Positions 10,943 through 22,410 of a stretch of DNA of 64,000 nt are shown piece by piece (position 1 is the stretch's first letter; each line of letters opens with the position of its first letter). Source of the DNA: Excoecaria cochinchinensis (taxonomy: Eukaryota; Streptophyta; Magnoliopsida; Malpighiales; Euphorbiaceae); contig CANTUQ010000109.1 of the NCBI GenBank assembly GCA_947683425.1, positions 402,501-466,500 on the forward strand, written 5' to 3'. Position numbers and translations under genes: made by a program. Under the pieces are notes generated by a model. That model had not been told where the DNA came from, did not search any database, and saw only the letters and a program-made list of their open reading frames with translations.

Positions 10943-11550
10943 TGTAGACAAAAGAGAGAAAGACTTTAAAGAGAGAGGAGAAGAGGATTGGGGTTTGATA
11001 ACAGTTCAAAATTTCTGAACTGATAGCTTAAAATAATCACCTCAAAATAAAGAAATCCGGCGGGTATTTGATCAAGGATATTCCGATGGTCAAGTCAGGA
11101 AGGTTGACGATGATATTAATGGTAAATTGGAAAGAAATCAAGAAGAAAAACATACCTGGATTCCCCCTTTTATAGAGTCAGGAATCAGTGTTGGGGTAGG
11201 AATCCTTTTTCGCGTGGGAAATGTATTCCTAGTAGAGCTTGAGCTGGGAGTCCTAACTGGTGCAGGATTCGAATTCTGAATAGATAAGAGTAATTTCTGA
11301 TCAGATAAGGGTAACTCCTATTTGGATAACGTTGAATTACTGATTAGATGAGATTAATCACGTAGAAGATGCATTACAAGCAAGTGGAAGTCCATCGAGG
11401 ATTCCACCAATCCTGATAATCTCAAGGGATGAGCTCTCTCTGAGCTGCTGGATAGTACAGAGCTGTTTATTGAGAGATTTCAGTCAGCTCGGCCGTCCGG
11501 GCTCAAGAGCGAGATGAAACCGAACTCTTAGGAGGAGTGTTCGGTTATCA
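10943..11550 (-). repeat. 3' LTR of the Tat element
   Basis: On the minus strand it starts TGATAACCGAAC at 11550, immediately after a polypurine tract. The other end is placed at 10943 (TGTAGACAAAAG on +) from the TG...CA rule. That boundary is less certain because no second LTR remains for comparison, and TGATAACAG near 10994 is a competing end. Confidence 0.6.
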
Positions 11551-11554
11551 TAAG

Positions 11555-11572
11555 TCCCCTCCCTTCCCCCCC
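11555..11572 (-). other. Polypurine tract of the Tat element
   Basis: The plus strand reads CCCCTCCCTTCCCCCCC, a purine run on the coding strand, four bases before the LTR start TGATAACC. It primes plus-strand DNA synthesis in LTR retrotransposons and fixes the element orientation. Confidence 0.8.
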
Positions 11573-12095
11573 AAATAGATGAAATTTATGTCATTTAGGC
11601 GGTAACCCGAAAATTCAAAAAGATAACTGTCAGGCATGTGAGGCATGAAAGACAGAAAGGACAGTGCCTCGTTTTACACAGATAATGCCTCGTTTTGCGT
11701 AAAGTGATGGCTAGGGCAGTTACATGCCATCATTGTGACGCTTTGATACCTGCGCTTGCCTTAATGACCACTGACATAGCCACTCAGCATTTGCCATCTG
11801 TCTTCTAATCACTGGCTTACCCTGCCTATAACTTTTATTTCGTTTTAGGGATTTTGCTTCTCTTTCACACTTTCGATTCCCAGTTTTATTGTTCACATTT
11901 TCTACCTCTCCATTCCAGATTTGCGCTTTTAGATCTGTATTTTCTCCCCTTATTTCCCAGATTTGCTGCTCTCGCAAGCGATCGTCTCCAAGCATCTCCT
12001 GACTTAGCTATATCCAAATTTACTTCGAAGCCTTTCTCTGAGATTTTTTGAGATTTCCAAGTTTGTACCTTTTCTTTCTTTCATCTCCTTCTATC

Positions 12096-13972
12096 ATGAG
12101 TGCTTCTGAGAGCTCTACTGAAAAGGTGAGGGTAGAAGAAGGGCTTATTGCTCAGAGTCCCCCCAATTCTCCCAGCACCAGCCAACGAAGACAAAAAGGG
12201 AGAAAAGAACCGCGGAGGCTTCCCCGAGTAGGAAGCAAAAGCTCTGTTTTGACACCTAGCGATATGAATACGCTGAGAGAGAAGCTTGGTATTCCCTATG
12301 AGTACAAGATGCATGCTGCCGACACTTCTCTAAGGGCCAATGCCAAATTCCAAGGAAAAAATGTGATAGTCATCTTTGAAGCAGACTTCGAAGCGGGAGT
12401 AAACCTTCCATTGACGGCCTTCGAGCTTGAATTTATAATGTTCTATGATATGACGATTGGTTAGTTGCATCCCAATGCCTAGCGCACTCTCTCAGTGCTG
12501 CAAATATGGTCTATCGAGCACGATATAGACCTCACTGTCCGACTCTTCCGAGCTACCCATAATGTCGGGCTTCGGGCTAACGGGGAAGATCATAACTACA
12601 TACAAGCCCGACCTAGATACGGGATATTTGCTGGGAACCTCGAGTCTCTGAAGAAATGGAAGGACCGGTTCTTTATTTTAGAAAGCGAGTCGGATTTTTC
12701 TTTCTGAACTCAATAGGGCCGATTTGTGAACAGAAATGACAACCCCCTACTGCTCAATGACGAAGAGGAGCAAACTCTAGCTCAGTGAAAGGAACTGGCC
12801 AAAGAGAAGGTTGATATAAACTTTCAACTCCAGTGCGACATAACTCCAGTACCTCCAAAACTGAGCTAAAAAAGAAAGGGTAAACCTTACTTCTATTCCT
12901 TGGGTTCTGATCTGTTTCTTATTGTTTTGCTTTTTTGCAGCCATGAAAAAAAGATCCAATCCTAGCATAGCTAAGCTTATAAGAGCCAAGAGGCAAAAGC
13001 CTGGGGGAAGCCCTTCTACTGCGTCCGGTGGCCACCCAGCACCTCCTAATTCGAGCTCACCCATAACGTCCCCGAGCTCACACACTCCAGCTCGAAGTCC
13101 CCTATCCTCAGTTCCTCCTCAGTTGCCAATAATAGTTCCCGATTGCTCTCTCTAATCAACGGATAATCAAGCCACACCTTCTGAGCAACCTTCTGGAAGC
13201 CGGCAATAAATACATGCGCCTGACCCGTAGTTGTGGACTGAGAAACTGAAAACCTTGGCTAATAACGTGCACAAGTTCTAGCAATGGCAGGGGAAGTCTT
13301 GGTCGAAAGATAACCCGGACTTCAATACCTTCGCTCATCAAATGGCATGCATTCCCTCCGAAACTGCACCGTTATTGCAGCTTAGTGCCGAACAACTAAG
13401 CCACGCCATGAAGAGGCACAAAGTGGAGGTAAGTTATGGAACTCGATAACTATTATACACTCGGTACATCAAGAACGTCTATTTACCGATAGTGCTTCCA
13501 GGGTAGCATGCTGACGGGGGCTGCCATCGGCAAGATGAACAAACTCATCCACCTCCGGAACAAGGAGGAAAAAGAGGTGACCCGGCTCCAACACCAACTT
13601 GGCGAGGCAAATGCCAAGATGGAGGCAGCGGAGAAGCTGGCTTTGGATGATGAGAAGAAAATTCTTGCCCTGGTAAGCGAAGTAGCTGAAGCCAAGGAAC
13701 GAGCCGCAACTGCCGAAGCTCGCTTAATTGAGCCGCGAATAAGAAAAGAGTCGGGCTACCGAATTGAGCCTAGAGGAAGGCGACAAGGGCAAGAAGCCGC
13801 AAACAAAGAAAAAGTCGAGCTAGAATAAAGGTGTTCGGAGCTCGAGTACCAGGCGGCAGACATGGCAACCGACAAGTGTGTTTTATTCGGTGGTAAACTG
13901 AATCAATCAGTGAAGGACCGGTATCCGAACATGGACTGGTCCTAGCTGGATGAAGTTTACCCCGACGAATAA
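12096..13972 (+). pseudogene. Antisense spliced ORF of Tat element ('putative gypsy-type transposon' protein)
   Basis: Runs opposite to gag-pol in the region between integrase and the 3' LTR. ATG at 12096 gives MSASESSTEKVRVEEG; the frame then carries 'PLTAFELEF' and, after a TAG at 12462-12464 in place of the usual Gln, 'LHPNAQRTLSVLQIW'. This is the block found in plant proteins annotated as putative gypsy-type transposon (Pfam Transposase_28-like). Clear introns lie at 12881-12941 (GTAAACC...TTTTTTGCAG) and 13431-13500 (GTAAGTT...TTCCAG). The last exon (13501-13972) is a charged coiled coil of about 100 residues and ends with 'YPNMDWS', a TAG and 'LDEVYPDE'. Grande-like Tat elements are known to carry such an antisense gene. 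Function unknown. Confidence 0.65.
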
Positions 13973-14069
13973 AAGCTGAACTACCAGATTTTGTCTTATA
14001 ACTCTGAATTGTAACTCTTATTCAATATAAATAGAACTAAGTTTTTCTTCCAAACTGAATAATCATAGA

Positions 14070-14385
14070 GTTCATTGTATAAAACTGCATGAGTAATTCC
14101 GTATGCTCGGATAATGATATAGTTACCACGGGTAACTTTTTATAATTCAACAAATATCAAAAAGAACTGAAAATTGATTGAATGCTCGTGGCGATATTGC
14201 CGAACTGAGCTTTTTATTGATAATAAGCTATGCTCGGATAGCGATTTAGCTTTACCAATCTTACAATAATTAAAAATGCTCATGGCAAACCTGCTGAGAT
14301 GAGCTTATAAATATTAAAAATCAAAAAAGTGCTCATGACGAAACTGCCAAAATGAGCTAAAAATAAGAATGCTCGTGGCGAATCT
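14070..14385. repeat. Degenerate tandem repeats in Tat non-coding region
   Basis: At least five imperfect copies of a GCTC(A/G)TGGCGAAACTGCC...GAGCT motif at irregular 45-70 bp spacing. Tandem repeats between the coding region and 3' LTR are common in Tat elements. Confidence 0.6.
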
Positions 14386-14727
14386 GTAACATCCCAAAAA
14401 TCACCCTAGTAGAATGGAGTGTCATTAGTGTAATTGTGTGTATGACAATTAGGGTTTATAGTATTGGATTTGATTAAAATATGAAACTAGGGACCCAATT
14501 GAAAGGAAATAAAGTATTATAGTGGCTGAATTGCATTTTGCATGATTAATTAACAAGTGAAGATTAATTAGTGTAGTGGAGATTAATTAAGTTAATCAAA
14601 AGTTAGTGGGATCAGCTGTATATTAGTGGAGTCCAAGTGGAATGTGTTAGAGCAGCCACCTAGCTTGAAGTTACCTCAGCTTGACACCTCATATTTTCAT
14701 GCAAGCATGAGGTGGAGAGGTTGAGAA
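14386..14727 (+). mobile_element. LTR fragment inserted in the Tat integrase
   Basis: Begins TGTAACATCCCAAAAATCACC, a start shared by many plant Ty3/gypsy LTRs. Its right edge is where the integrase reading resumes. No target duplication was found, so it may be the remnant of a deletion. Confidence 0.45.
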
Positions 14728-15113
14728 AAATCTGATATTCCGAACCTAGTGATTATAGCCTTCTACACGAACTTTATGATATTTGCTGGAGTAATTGTAG
14801 CTAAAGGTTCTGCTTCCACCCACTTGGTAAAATGGTCAACCGCCACTACCAAAAACTTCCTTTGTCCGGTGGCCAGCGGAAAAGGGCCGAGGATATCAAT
14901 CCCCCACTGAGCAAATGGCCAAGAACTGTGAATAAGCACTTATGGGGCAGATTTCTGGTGCAGTATATTGCTGAACCATTGGCATTTTTCACACTTCTGA
15001 ACAAGTTTTTTAGCATCTTTCTCCATTATGGGCTAATAGTACCCCTATAACAAAGCTTTTCGAGCTATTGCTTGTGCGCCTTTCTGTACGCCACAAATGC
15101 CTTCATGGATCTC
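14728..15113 (-). pseudogene. Tat integrase, truncated
   Basis: The minus strand encodes 'QWGIDILGPFPLATGQRKF', with the first catalytic Asp, followed by 'VDHFTKWVEAEPL' and 'IITRFGI', where it stops at the inserted LTR piece. The zinc-finger part lies toward 15113. The second Asp and the Glu of the DDE triad are lost. Confidence 0.75.
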
Positions 15114-17120
15114 TCAGAGTACATAATCACCCTCTTTGATGCTCAGACATAAAGTCCAGGGATGCGAGAATGATTGCATGTACAACTTATCATCCACAAT
15201 AGCGTACCAGCTTAACCGCCGAACTATTTTTCGAGCCTCTACCTGATCATCTGGGAGAACTCCCGAACTAAGATACTGATATATGGGCAGACGCCAACCA
15301 TCCATCGGCTCATTCAACTGAACTCTATACGTTTCATATGTTGGTGCTGTTATGACCGACCATACTATATCTACCGAGGATATTCTATCTTGACTAGAAG
15401 CCTGTTTGGTTAAGGCATCAGATCCCTGATTTTTTACTTGAGGTATCTGCTCAATCGACCATGCACACCCTATTTTCTCCAACTGGAATAACAACAGGGC
15501 AATGAGCTCCTTATACTGAACCATTATGTTCTCCTTAGGCTCAAACTTATCGAGCAATTGACTTACAACCAACTGCGAGTTAGAAAAGATAGACAAGGAA
15601 TTAGGCTTTACTTCAATGGCGAGCTGCAATTTGAAATAGAGAGCCTCATATTCTGCTGCATTGTTGGAGGCCGGGAATGCTATGTGAGTCATTCCTCTAA
15701 TGCTTATCCGTTCTAGTCTAATAAGGACTACACCAATACCAGCCCCTTCAGATGAGGAAGCACCGTCTACAAATAACTTTCAAGAGCTCGTGCCCGGCTC
15801 AGGAGGTGTAGCATGCAACTTGGCCATAAAATTCCCCAAAACTTGAGCCTTTATTGACTGGTGAGACTCATACCGAACATCTAATTCGCCCAAATGAGCT
15901 GCCTATTCTGTGAGCATCCCGAATGCTTTCGGCCTCTGGAGCACTTTTTTGAGATTAAAATTTGTCTGAACCACCACAGTATGTGCCTGAAAATAGGACC
16001 GAAGTTTGATGGTTAATATAACCAATGATAAAGCTAACTGCTCTAAAATGGGATAATTGAGTTCAGCACCCCTTAGCACCTTGCTTGTATAATAAATCAG
16101 GAACTGCTGACTACCTTCCTCTCTGATTAAAATCAAACTAACAGCTTCGAAAGAAACTGCAAGATATAAATACAAGACTTCGCCCTCCTGAGGCCTACTT
16201 AGCAATGGCGCTGTGCTCAGGAATTGCTTAAGCTCCTCGAAAGTTTTCTGGCATTCTGGGGTCCATTCAAACTTCTTTAGGTTTTTAAGTGCCCTATAAA
16301 ATGGAAGACAGCGCTTAGCCAAACAAGAGATAAACCTCCCTAGGGCCGTTACTTTGCCATTAAGTTTCTGCACTTCTCTAATGGACTTTGGGGGTTCCAT
16401 CTCCAGAATGGCTTGAATTTTGGCCAGATTAGCCTCTACACCCCTCTTTGAAATCATAAAGCCCAAGAACTTCCTGGACTGCACGATAAATGCACACTTC
16501 TCTGTATTGAGTTTCAAATCGAACTTCCTGAGAGTCTCAAAAGTTTCTGTAAGTTCGGTGGGCGAATCACTGGCAGCCTTGCTCTTGACTATCATGTCAT
16601 CCACATAAACCTCTATATTCCTCCTGAGCTGATTAACAAATAGCTTGTTCATTAACCTTTAATATGTAGCCCCCGCATTCTTTAACCCAAATGACATAAC
16701 TCGGTAGTAGTAAGTAGCTTGGTGAGTAATGAATGCCGTTTTCTCCTTATCCTTCGGGTTCATTAGAATCTAGTGGGAACTAGATGAGGCATCCAGAAAA
16801 GCATATTCTTCAAACCCCACTGTTGAATCAACTAGAAGGTCAATGTTCGGCAATGGATAGCTGTCTTTAGGGCAAGCCTTATTCAGGTCCATGAAATCTA
16901 CACACATTCTCCATTTTTCATTGGCTTTCTTTACCAGAACAACATTGGACAACCAGTCCGGATATAAGACCTCCCGGATAAATCCATTCTCGAGCAAGAT
17001 ATATGTTTCTTTCGACATTGCTATCCACCTTTTCGGAGCATGATTCCACTTTTTATGTTTGACGGGCTTAGAGTTCGGTCTGATATTCAGTGAGTGGCAT
17101 ATGACATCGGCCGATATCCC
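15114..17120 (-). pseudogene. Tat reverse transcriptase, RNase H and second RNase H
   Basis: Reading leftward: 16770-17018 carries 'MCVDFMDLNKACPKDSYPLP', typical of Tat RT; 15903-16652 carries the active-site YVDDM near its start, the RT thumb and the first RNase H; 15114-15790 carries the second RNase H ('LFVDGASSSEGAG', 'NNAAEYEAL', 'NSQLVV'). Stops at 16770, 15903 and about 15780 and the gap between the RT pieces show that it is dead. Confidence 0.85.
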
Positions 17121-17129
17121 TTTAATGTC

Positions 17130-17852
17130 TTAGGGCTTCCAGGCGAATACGTCTGCAAACTTATGCAAAACTGCTATAAGGGCTGACACTTCTTCCCCTT
17201 TCTTGTTCGGCCCAATCTTCACTGCCTTGCCCGATGCTATCTCAACTTCCAGTAATAAATCTACTGGCTTTGCTCTCCGAGACTCACTGGTGGAAACATC
17301 CAAGGAATCCAACGAAAGGGCTTGATTTGCTTCTTTCAGCATCGTAACGTATGTTTCCCGAGCCACCTTCTGATTTCCCCTCAGTATCCCAATGCCTCAA
17401 GAAGCAGGGGCCTTAAGCAACAGCTTTCGCATGGAGATGTATGCATCCACCCCTGCTGCTAGCAATAGTCTTCCAAAAATGGCATTATAGGCTAATGGAA
17501 TATCCACGACCATGAAACAGCTAGTATAAGTTCAGACCACTTCATCATCCCCGAGCTCTATAGACAATTTTATCGATCCTTCTACCTTGCTCGGCTAACC
17601 AGATATCCCGATTAGTGGGGCAGACACTGGTTCCAAAATGTTGTTTGACATTTTCAAGGCTTTAAATGCCTGCAAGGTGATGAGATTAACCGCACTACCC
17701 GTATCCACCAGAATGCGCTGGACTAAGTAATCCTGAATTAAGGCCTCCACCACCAAAGAGTCCGTGTGCAATTGTTTGACATGATCACCATCCACATCTG
17801 AGAACCTCACTTTGTAACTCGTTATAAGGGGGTTGGAATTCAGGGAGAACAC
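17130..17852 (-). pseudogene. Tat aspartic protease and linker
   Basis: 17595-17852 contains 'RILVDTGSAVNLI', the DTG active-site loop of retroviral-type proteases, with upstream 'HTDSLVVEALI'. 17130-17366 is the protease-RT linker ('KIGPNKKGEEV' and 'FADVFAWKP', a conserved Tat/gypsy segment just before RT). Stop codons separate the two parts. Confidence 0.75.
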
Positions 17853-18446
17853 CTCCTTTGCCTTCCTTTTTTGGGAATCATCAAAAATGTCGTAATGCTT
17901 TCCCCCCGCAATAACATGTATGTCCCCGGATGGAGCTCTCTACTCATACTGGCTCTATTGTCTTGCTTCCGAGGTGAACGAGACCGTTCTCTATCTTTAT
18001 CACTTTTAACAAATTGGGTAAGCTTCCCTTTTCGATCTAAGAATTATATCTCCCTCTTAAGCTGATTACAGTCATTCATCTCATGACCCTTGTCCTTATA
18101 AAAGGCACAGTTGAGGCTCTGATCTCTATTAGAGCTATCCCTCATGGGTCTTGGCTAGTCATTCTCCTTTATCCACTTCAAAATTTGCGCCCTTGAGGTA
18201 TTCAAGGGTGTCCACTTCTCATCATTCTGATCCCCAGACCTTGAAGAGACTACGTAAGCTCGATTGGAGCTGCTAAACCCTCGATTTCTCAACTCGGTTC
18301 TCCCACTGCCCCTCTCTTGTCTCGACCTGTACGAATCCCTACCCGTATCTTCATACAGGGTGCTACTACAGAGGCATCGAGCTTCATCCATCCTTATATA
18401 CTTGTGAGCTTGAGATATAAATTCGGTAAAATCCCTAGGTGGTTTC
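17853..18446 (-). pseudogene. Tat gag C-terminal part, cut by Copia-type LTR
   Basis: The minus frame reads 'PPRDFTEFISQAHKYIRMDE', the end of the gag core in Tat elements, then a basic, Ser/Arg-rich tail. The residues before 'PPRDF' come from the Copia-type LTR, so the native gag is broken exactly at 18446. The zinc knuckle is not recognisable. Confidence 0.7.
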
Positions 18447-19309
18447 TGTTGGGTTTCAGCGGAATAATTCAAATTAAATGTAGTGGAATGAAATCGAAAC
18501 CTGAAAACAGGATCCATGTATATTCAATTAATTTTAAAGGAAGAGATAAAGTTTTACCAACCTTAGAACAAAAATACCTCCTTATCTCGGACTTTAGGTG
18601 CTGCTTCAACCACGAACACCCTCTATCGGTATCCACACGCACAAACTAACGAACAGAACTCGTAAGGGTGCTAGTTCCCTTATGTTGCGAATGGATTTTG
18701 ATTTTTCTTTTCATAAAGAAAGGGTGGCTAGGTTTTCTTTTCTTATTCTCACAAGAAGAATATGTACAGCCACTCTAATTCAATTCCTACTTGAAGAACG
18801 TGATTAGAGTTTTCGATAACGGTTGACATCTTTTCTTAATATATATCTATATATATGTAAATAAGTTTTAAACTCTAAGAGATAAATAATGAAATTATCT
18901 CTAATTCGAAATTATCTCTAATTCAAAATTAATAGATATTTACATTATATATATATATATATATTTATTTATTTATTTCTTATTCAATAATAAGAAATAT
19001 TATATTAATACATACTATTATCTCATATTCAAAATAAGAGATATATGTATATTAACATATATAAATATACATATAAATATGTAATTTCAAAATTAAATAT
19101 AAATACCTATATTTATATATTATTCCGAAATAACCTAACAAAATCCATTTTGTTCATTTTGGTCTTGGTGTGTGACCCAATAGGTTTATATTATGTTGGC
19201 AGTGGGCCTAATCCCATAACAAGCCCACAAATCATAATTGATCTCTAGCAAGACATTATGACTACCCAAATAATATAAATATCATTAGTTCGATTTTAAC
19301 CTGACAACA
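18447..19309 (-). mobile_element. Copia-type solo LTR
   Basis: Begins TGTTGGGTTTCAGCGG on + and ends CCTGACAACA, so both ends fit TG...CA. The first end resembles the LTR 3' end of plant Copia elements read on the minus strand. The content is AT-rich with TA repeats near 18940-18970. No internal region is seen. The 5-bp flanks differ (GTTTC versus GAATA), so a simple solo insertion is not supported; the right flank is a different retroelement. Confidence 0.55.
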
Positions 19310-19932
19310 GAATATAACTAATGCCTTGTGATGATCATTGTTGAATATTATGTGGCATTTATTATTTTGAGCTAGTTTGATAAGCTAAAGTGTTATTAAA
19401 GCCAATTGGGTTAGGGAATATTCACTAGTCTAGTTGGGTAATTGTGGTTTTGTTTAGGTGGTGGTCATTGTTCTCTAGTGACTTGATCTTTCTTTGTTAG
19501 TCAATTTACCTAAGCCAAATGTTACAACCAAAATGTAAAACCTCTTGATTCTTTTTTTTGTCTTGTCCAATTTAGCGGAGATGACCTTCTAGTAAGGTTT
19601 GATACGTAGGAAGAGGATTATGGTGTTTCTTGAGCTTTAAGTGGGAATACATTCAAGCTGATTTTGTTACCAACTTTGTATTTAGAAGTTTTGTTTTTAA
19701 ATGATAAAATTAAAAATAAAAATTCTGTTTTGGCTTTTTGCACACACAGAGAAATTGTTTGGTATGTTCTTGTGTTTATTTGTTGTTTAGTGAGCATGGA
19801 TATTTGCAAGTCTATTTTCTTGTTCCTTAATTGAGAATGACTCCATATTTTCTTATGTTGAGATTGAAATGGTTGAAAATGTGGTTCATTCAGCTTACTC
19901 GAGGACAAGTAAAGGTTTGAGTTTGGAGTAAT
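19310..19932 (+). mobile_element. 3' end of a decayed retrotransposon
   Basis: No coding sequence survives, but 19892-19932 reads CTCGAGGACAAGTAAAGG then a purine-rich GAGTTTGGAGTAAT directly before TGATAAG. This is the usual layout of the end of pol, polypurine tract and 3' LTR in chromovirus-like Ty3/gypsy elements. Confidence 0.5.
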
Positions 19933-20692
19933 TGATAAGTTGCAATTATATTAATATTTTAGGTTAATTTTTGGCATAATTATTTATTTTATTTATTTAT
20001 TTTTAGTTTTAAATAGTTAGTTTATTTTATTTTATTAGTTTATAATGTTTTTACAATTTTTAGTAAGTTTTGGGATGTTTTTCAGGCGTTTTATTTTAAT
20101 CCGGAGCTAAATTGGAGGTTCAGGGTTGATTTTAGAAAAAATTGGGTGAAGAAGAGCAAAACTGCCCAAAAGCTCTATGCTTTTGGGTAGCACAGCTGTG
20201 CTATCAACATCCAGCATCACCGAAAGAGCAATGAAGAACACAGGTGTGTTTTCGCGAGAAACACAGCTGTGTTACGCAGCGAGAGGCGCACACACGACGT
20301 GCACATCAGCGCCCAAAACACAGCTGTGTTTCTGCAAGAAACACAGCTGTGCTATCACCGTTTTCTACCAGATTACGCGCACACGACGCAACCCTAAGAG
20401 CGCATCTTATTCAAAAACACAGCTGTGCTACGTAAAAGCACAATGCTTTTGAGCAGTTTTGCTCTCCTTCACCCAATTTCTTCTAAAATCAACCCTAAAC
20501 CTCTAATTTAGCTCCGGATTAAAATAAAACATCTGAAAAACATCCCAAAACTTATTAAAAATTGTAAAAACATTATAAACTAATAAAATAAAATAAACTA
20601 ACTATTTAAGACTAAAAATAAATAAATAAAATACATAATTATGCCAAAAATTAAAAATTAACCTAAAATATTAATATAATTGCAACTTATCA
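19933..20692. repeat. 760-bp palindrome with about 275-bp arms
   Basis: The left arm (19933 to about 20203) and right arm (about 20417-20692) are inverted copies, roughly 95% identical, starting TGATAAGTTGCAATTATATT. The 210-bp centre contains repeated palindromes with core ACAGCTGT. The flanks share GGAGTA (19925-19930 and 20693-20698). The left arm follows a polypurine tract, so the arms are probably two LTR copies tail to tail. A foldback transposon is the alternative. Open frames inside it are not credible. Confidence 0.85.
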
Positions 20693-21373
20693 GGAGTATC
20701 ATTCCGCAACTGATTGCCGCAGCATGTGATGTGACGGGACTGCTTACATTGGTCACAACAGCGGTGTGCCCTGGTGGTGGATGATGACGCGGTGGCTTCT
20801 GATTCCCCCTCCATCCTCGCTGAAGCCTAAACATCAGCTCCTTGAATTGCAACGACAACTCTTGCATCTGATTCCCCAGCCTCTTCTATTTCGACCACCC
20901 TAATATCACTCACGGTCTGCACCTCTTGTGGAAGAGCCTTCCAGCAATCTTCTATTTGAGAGTAGCCCATTGTGTTTGGCTCTGATACCAATTTGTTATG
21001 TTCCCTAGCCACAGATCTTGTCACAAGTCGGTTAACTAAAAAATCTAGCTCTAATAACTTCCTTTTCTCTTTATTATCATTAATCTTTCGTCGACCTATT
21101 TTGAACAATATTCAGCTCATCAAAGGGAGACTGAAACCTTGGATCTCATCAAGTGAGAGCTCCGGTCTCAAAATTAATAATAAAATTCAGCTTATGTTCT
21201 ATTCCTCCGTTGTCCATTAAATAGGACGAGTTCAATACAAATAGAAAGTTTAATATGAATAGAAAACCTATAACTTAGGAAATAAAATAAAGCTAATAAT
21301 AAATAAAATAAAAATAAGTAGATAACTCCTTAAATTAAACACGCGTCCAACAAAGGAATCCGTAACAATAACA
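20693..21373 (-). mobile_element. 5' end of a retrotransposon: LTR, primer site and gag start
   Basis: On the minus strand an LTR (20994-21373, TGTTATTGTTACGG...GGAACATAACA) is followed after 3 bases by a primer-binding site at 20979-20990, an exact 12-base TGGTATCAGAGC, the complement of initiator methionine tRNA. A short gag leader starts at ATG 20970 (MGYSQIEDCWKALPQEV) and is lost at the palindrome. A (CA)n run (21371-21389) abuts its outer end. It lies just downstream of the third PRORP exon and may have removed the rest of that gene. Confidence 0.65.
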
Positions 21374-22410
21374 CACACACACACACACAGAAAAAAAAAT
21401 TCAGAAAGGGCAAACTTACCAATTGTCATTTGAATTAGGGGTTGCATAAAATGCACCAGACTATTTCCAAAAGTCTAAGTCCTTCTTGTTTCTGGCATTC
21501 CATGGTGCACCTAGAGTTAAATGCCTTATGCAAGTTTGATGCAAAACAATAAGCGGCAATTTCTTTGTTCGGCTAATTTGACACAACTTTCCAACCACAG
21601 ATTTGAGCTACAAGCAGAAGAAACCACTACAAATCCTTCCCATACATCTCACTTTTAAGTAACTGAAGTATTTTGTGTCAAATAAACAACCTTCATCTCT
21701 CTTACCTAGGGTTGTTCAAAAATGAGTTGAATAAGTTATAATTTGGTTTTCCATCCAACCCATCTAAAATTTTAAATGGATTGAATTCAATACAATCCAA
21801 TTGAGTTATAATTTAAACTATTTATATTGGATTGGTTGGTTTATCATTGGATTATATAAATTATGTTAATTTTCTATGATTTATTATAAACATATAAATT
21901 ATATATTATCTATATTTATATTTTTTTTAAGTACAAAATATTAATTTCATTTTTATAAAAATTTTTTAGATAACGCATGCATGTTTCATTTTTTTAAAAA
22001 AAATCAAAAAATTAATAGTGTTACAAAACTTGAAAGTACATATAAATTTTTAAAAAAAATCAAAAAATTAATAGTGTTACAAAACTTAAAAGTACATATA
22101 AATTTTTAAGCTGTGAAATTAATTGATTTAATTATAATCCACAAAAAAAATGAAAAAGAAAAATACATATAAAAAAAAATTAAATACAATTAACATCTAA
22201 CAATATATCTTACATTTGGCTTGACATTCTATCAATTTTTAGCAATATATCTTTCCTTTCATATCTGTCAAAATTAAGTACAATTAACCAATAGATCTTT
22301 AATCCATCCATGTAAGCATTCACATCCAAAACTAATTAATTATAATGATATAATTATCATTAGTGCTTAATTGGAGTCATTCATTGATTCGTAAAATTTT
22401 TCAAGCTTTC

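Larger units (their letters stand above)
10943..18446 (-). mobile_element. Decayed Tat-lineage Ty3/gypsy retrotransposon
   Basis: Minus-strand order from right to left is gag, protease, reverse transcriptase, RNase H, a second (archaeal-type) RNase H, integrase, non-coding region with an antisense gene, polypurine tract and 3' LTR. The second RNase H and the antisense ORF identify the Tat group. The 5' end is lost: gag is cut at 18446 by a Copia-type LTR. Integrase is cut at about 14728 by another LTR piece. Frames are broken by many stops. Individual parts are listed separately. Confidence 0.85.

Noticed and set aside
20177..20452. Plus frames with repeated CFC/HSC peptides
   Set aside because: They come from the repeated ACAGCTGT palindromes in the loop of the inverted repeat.
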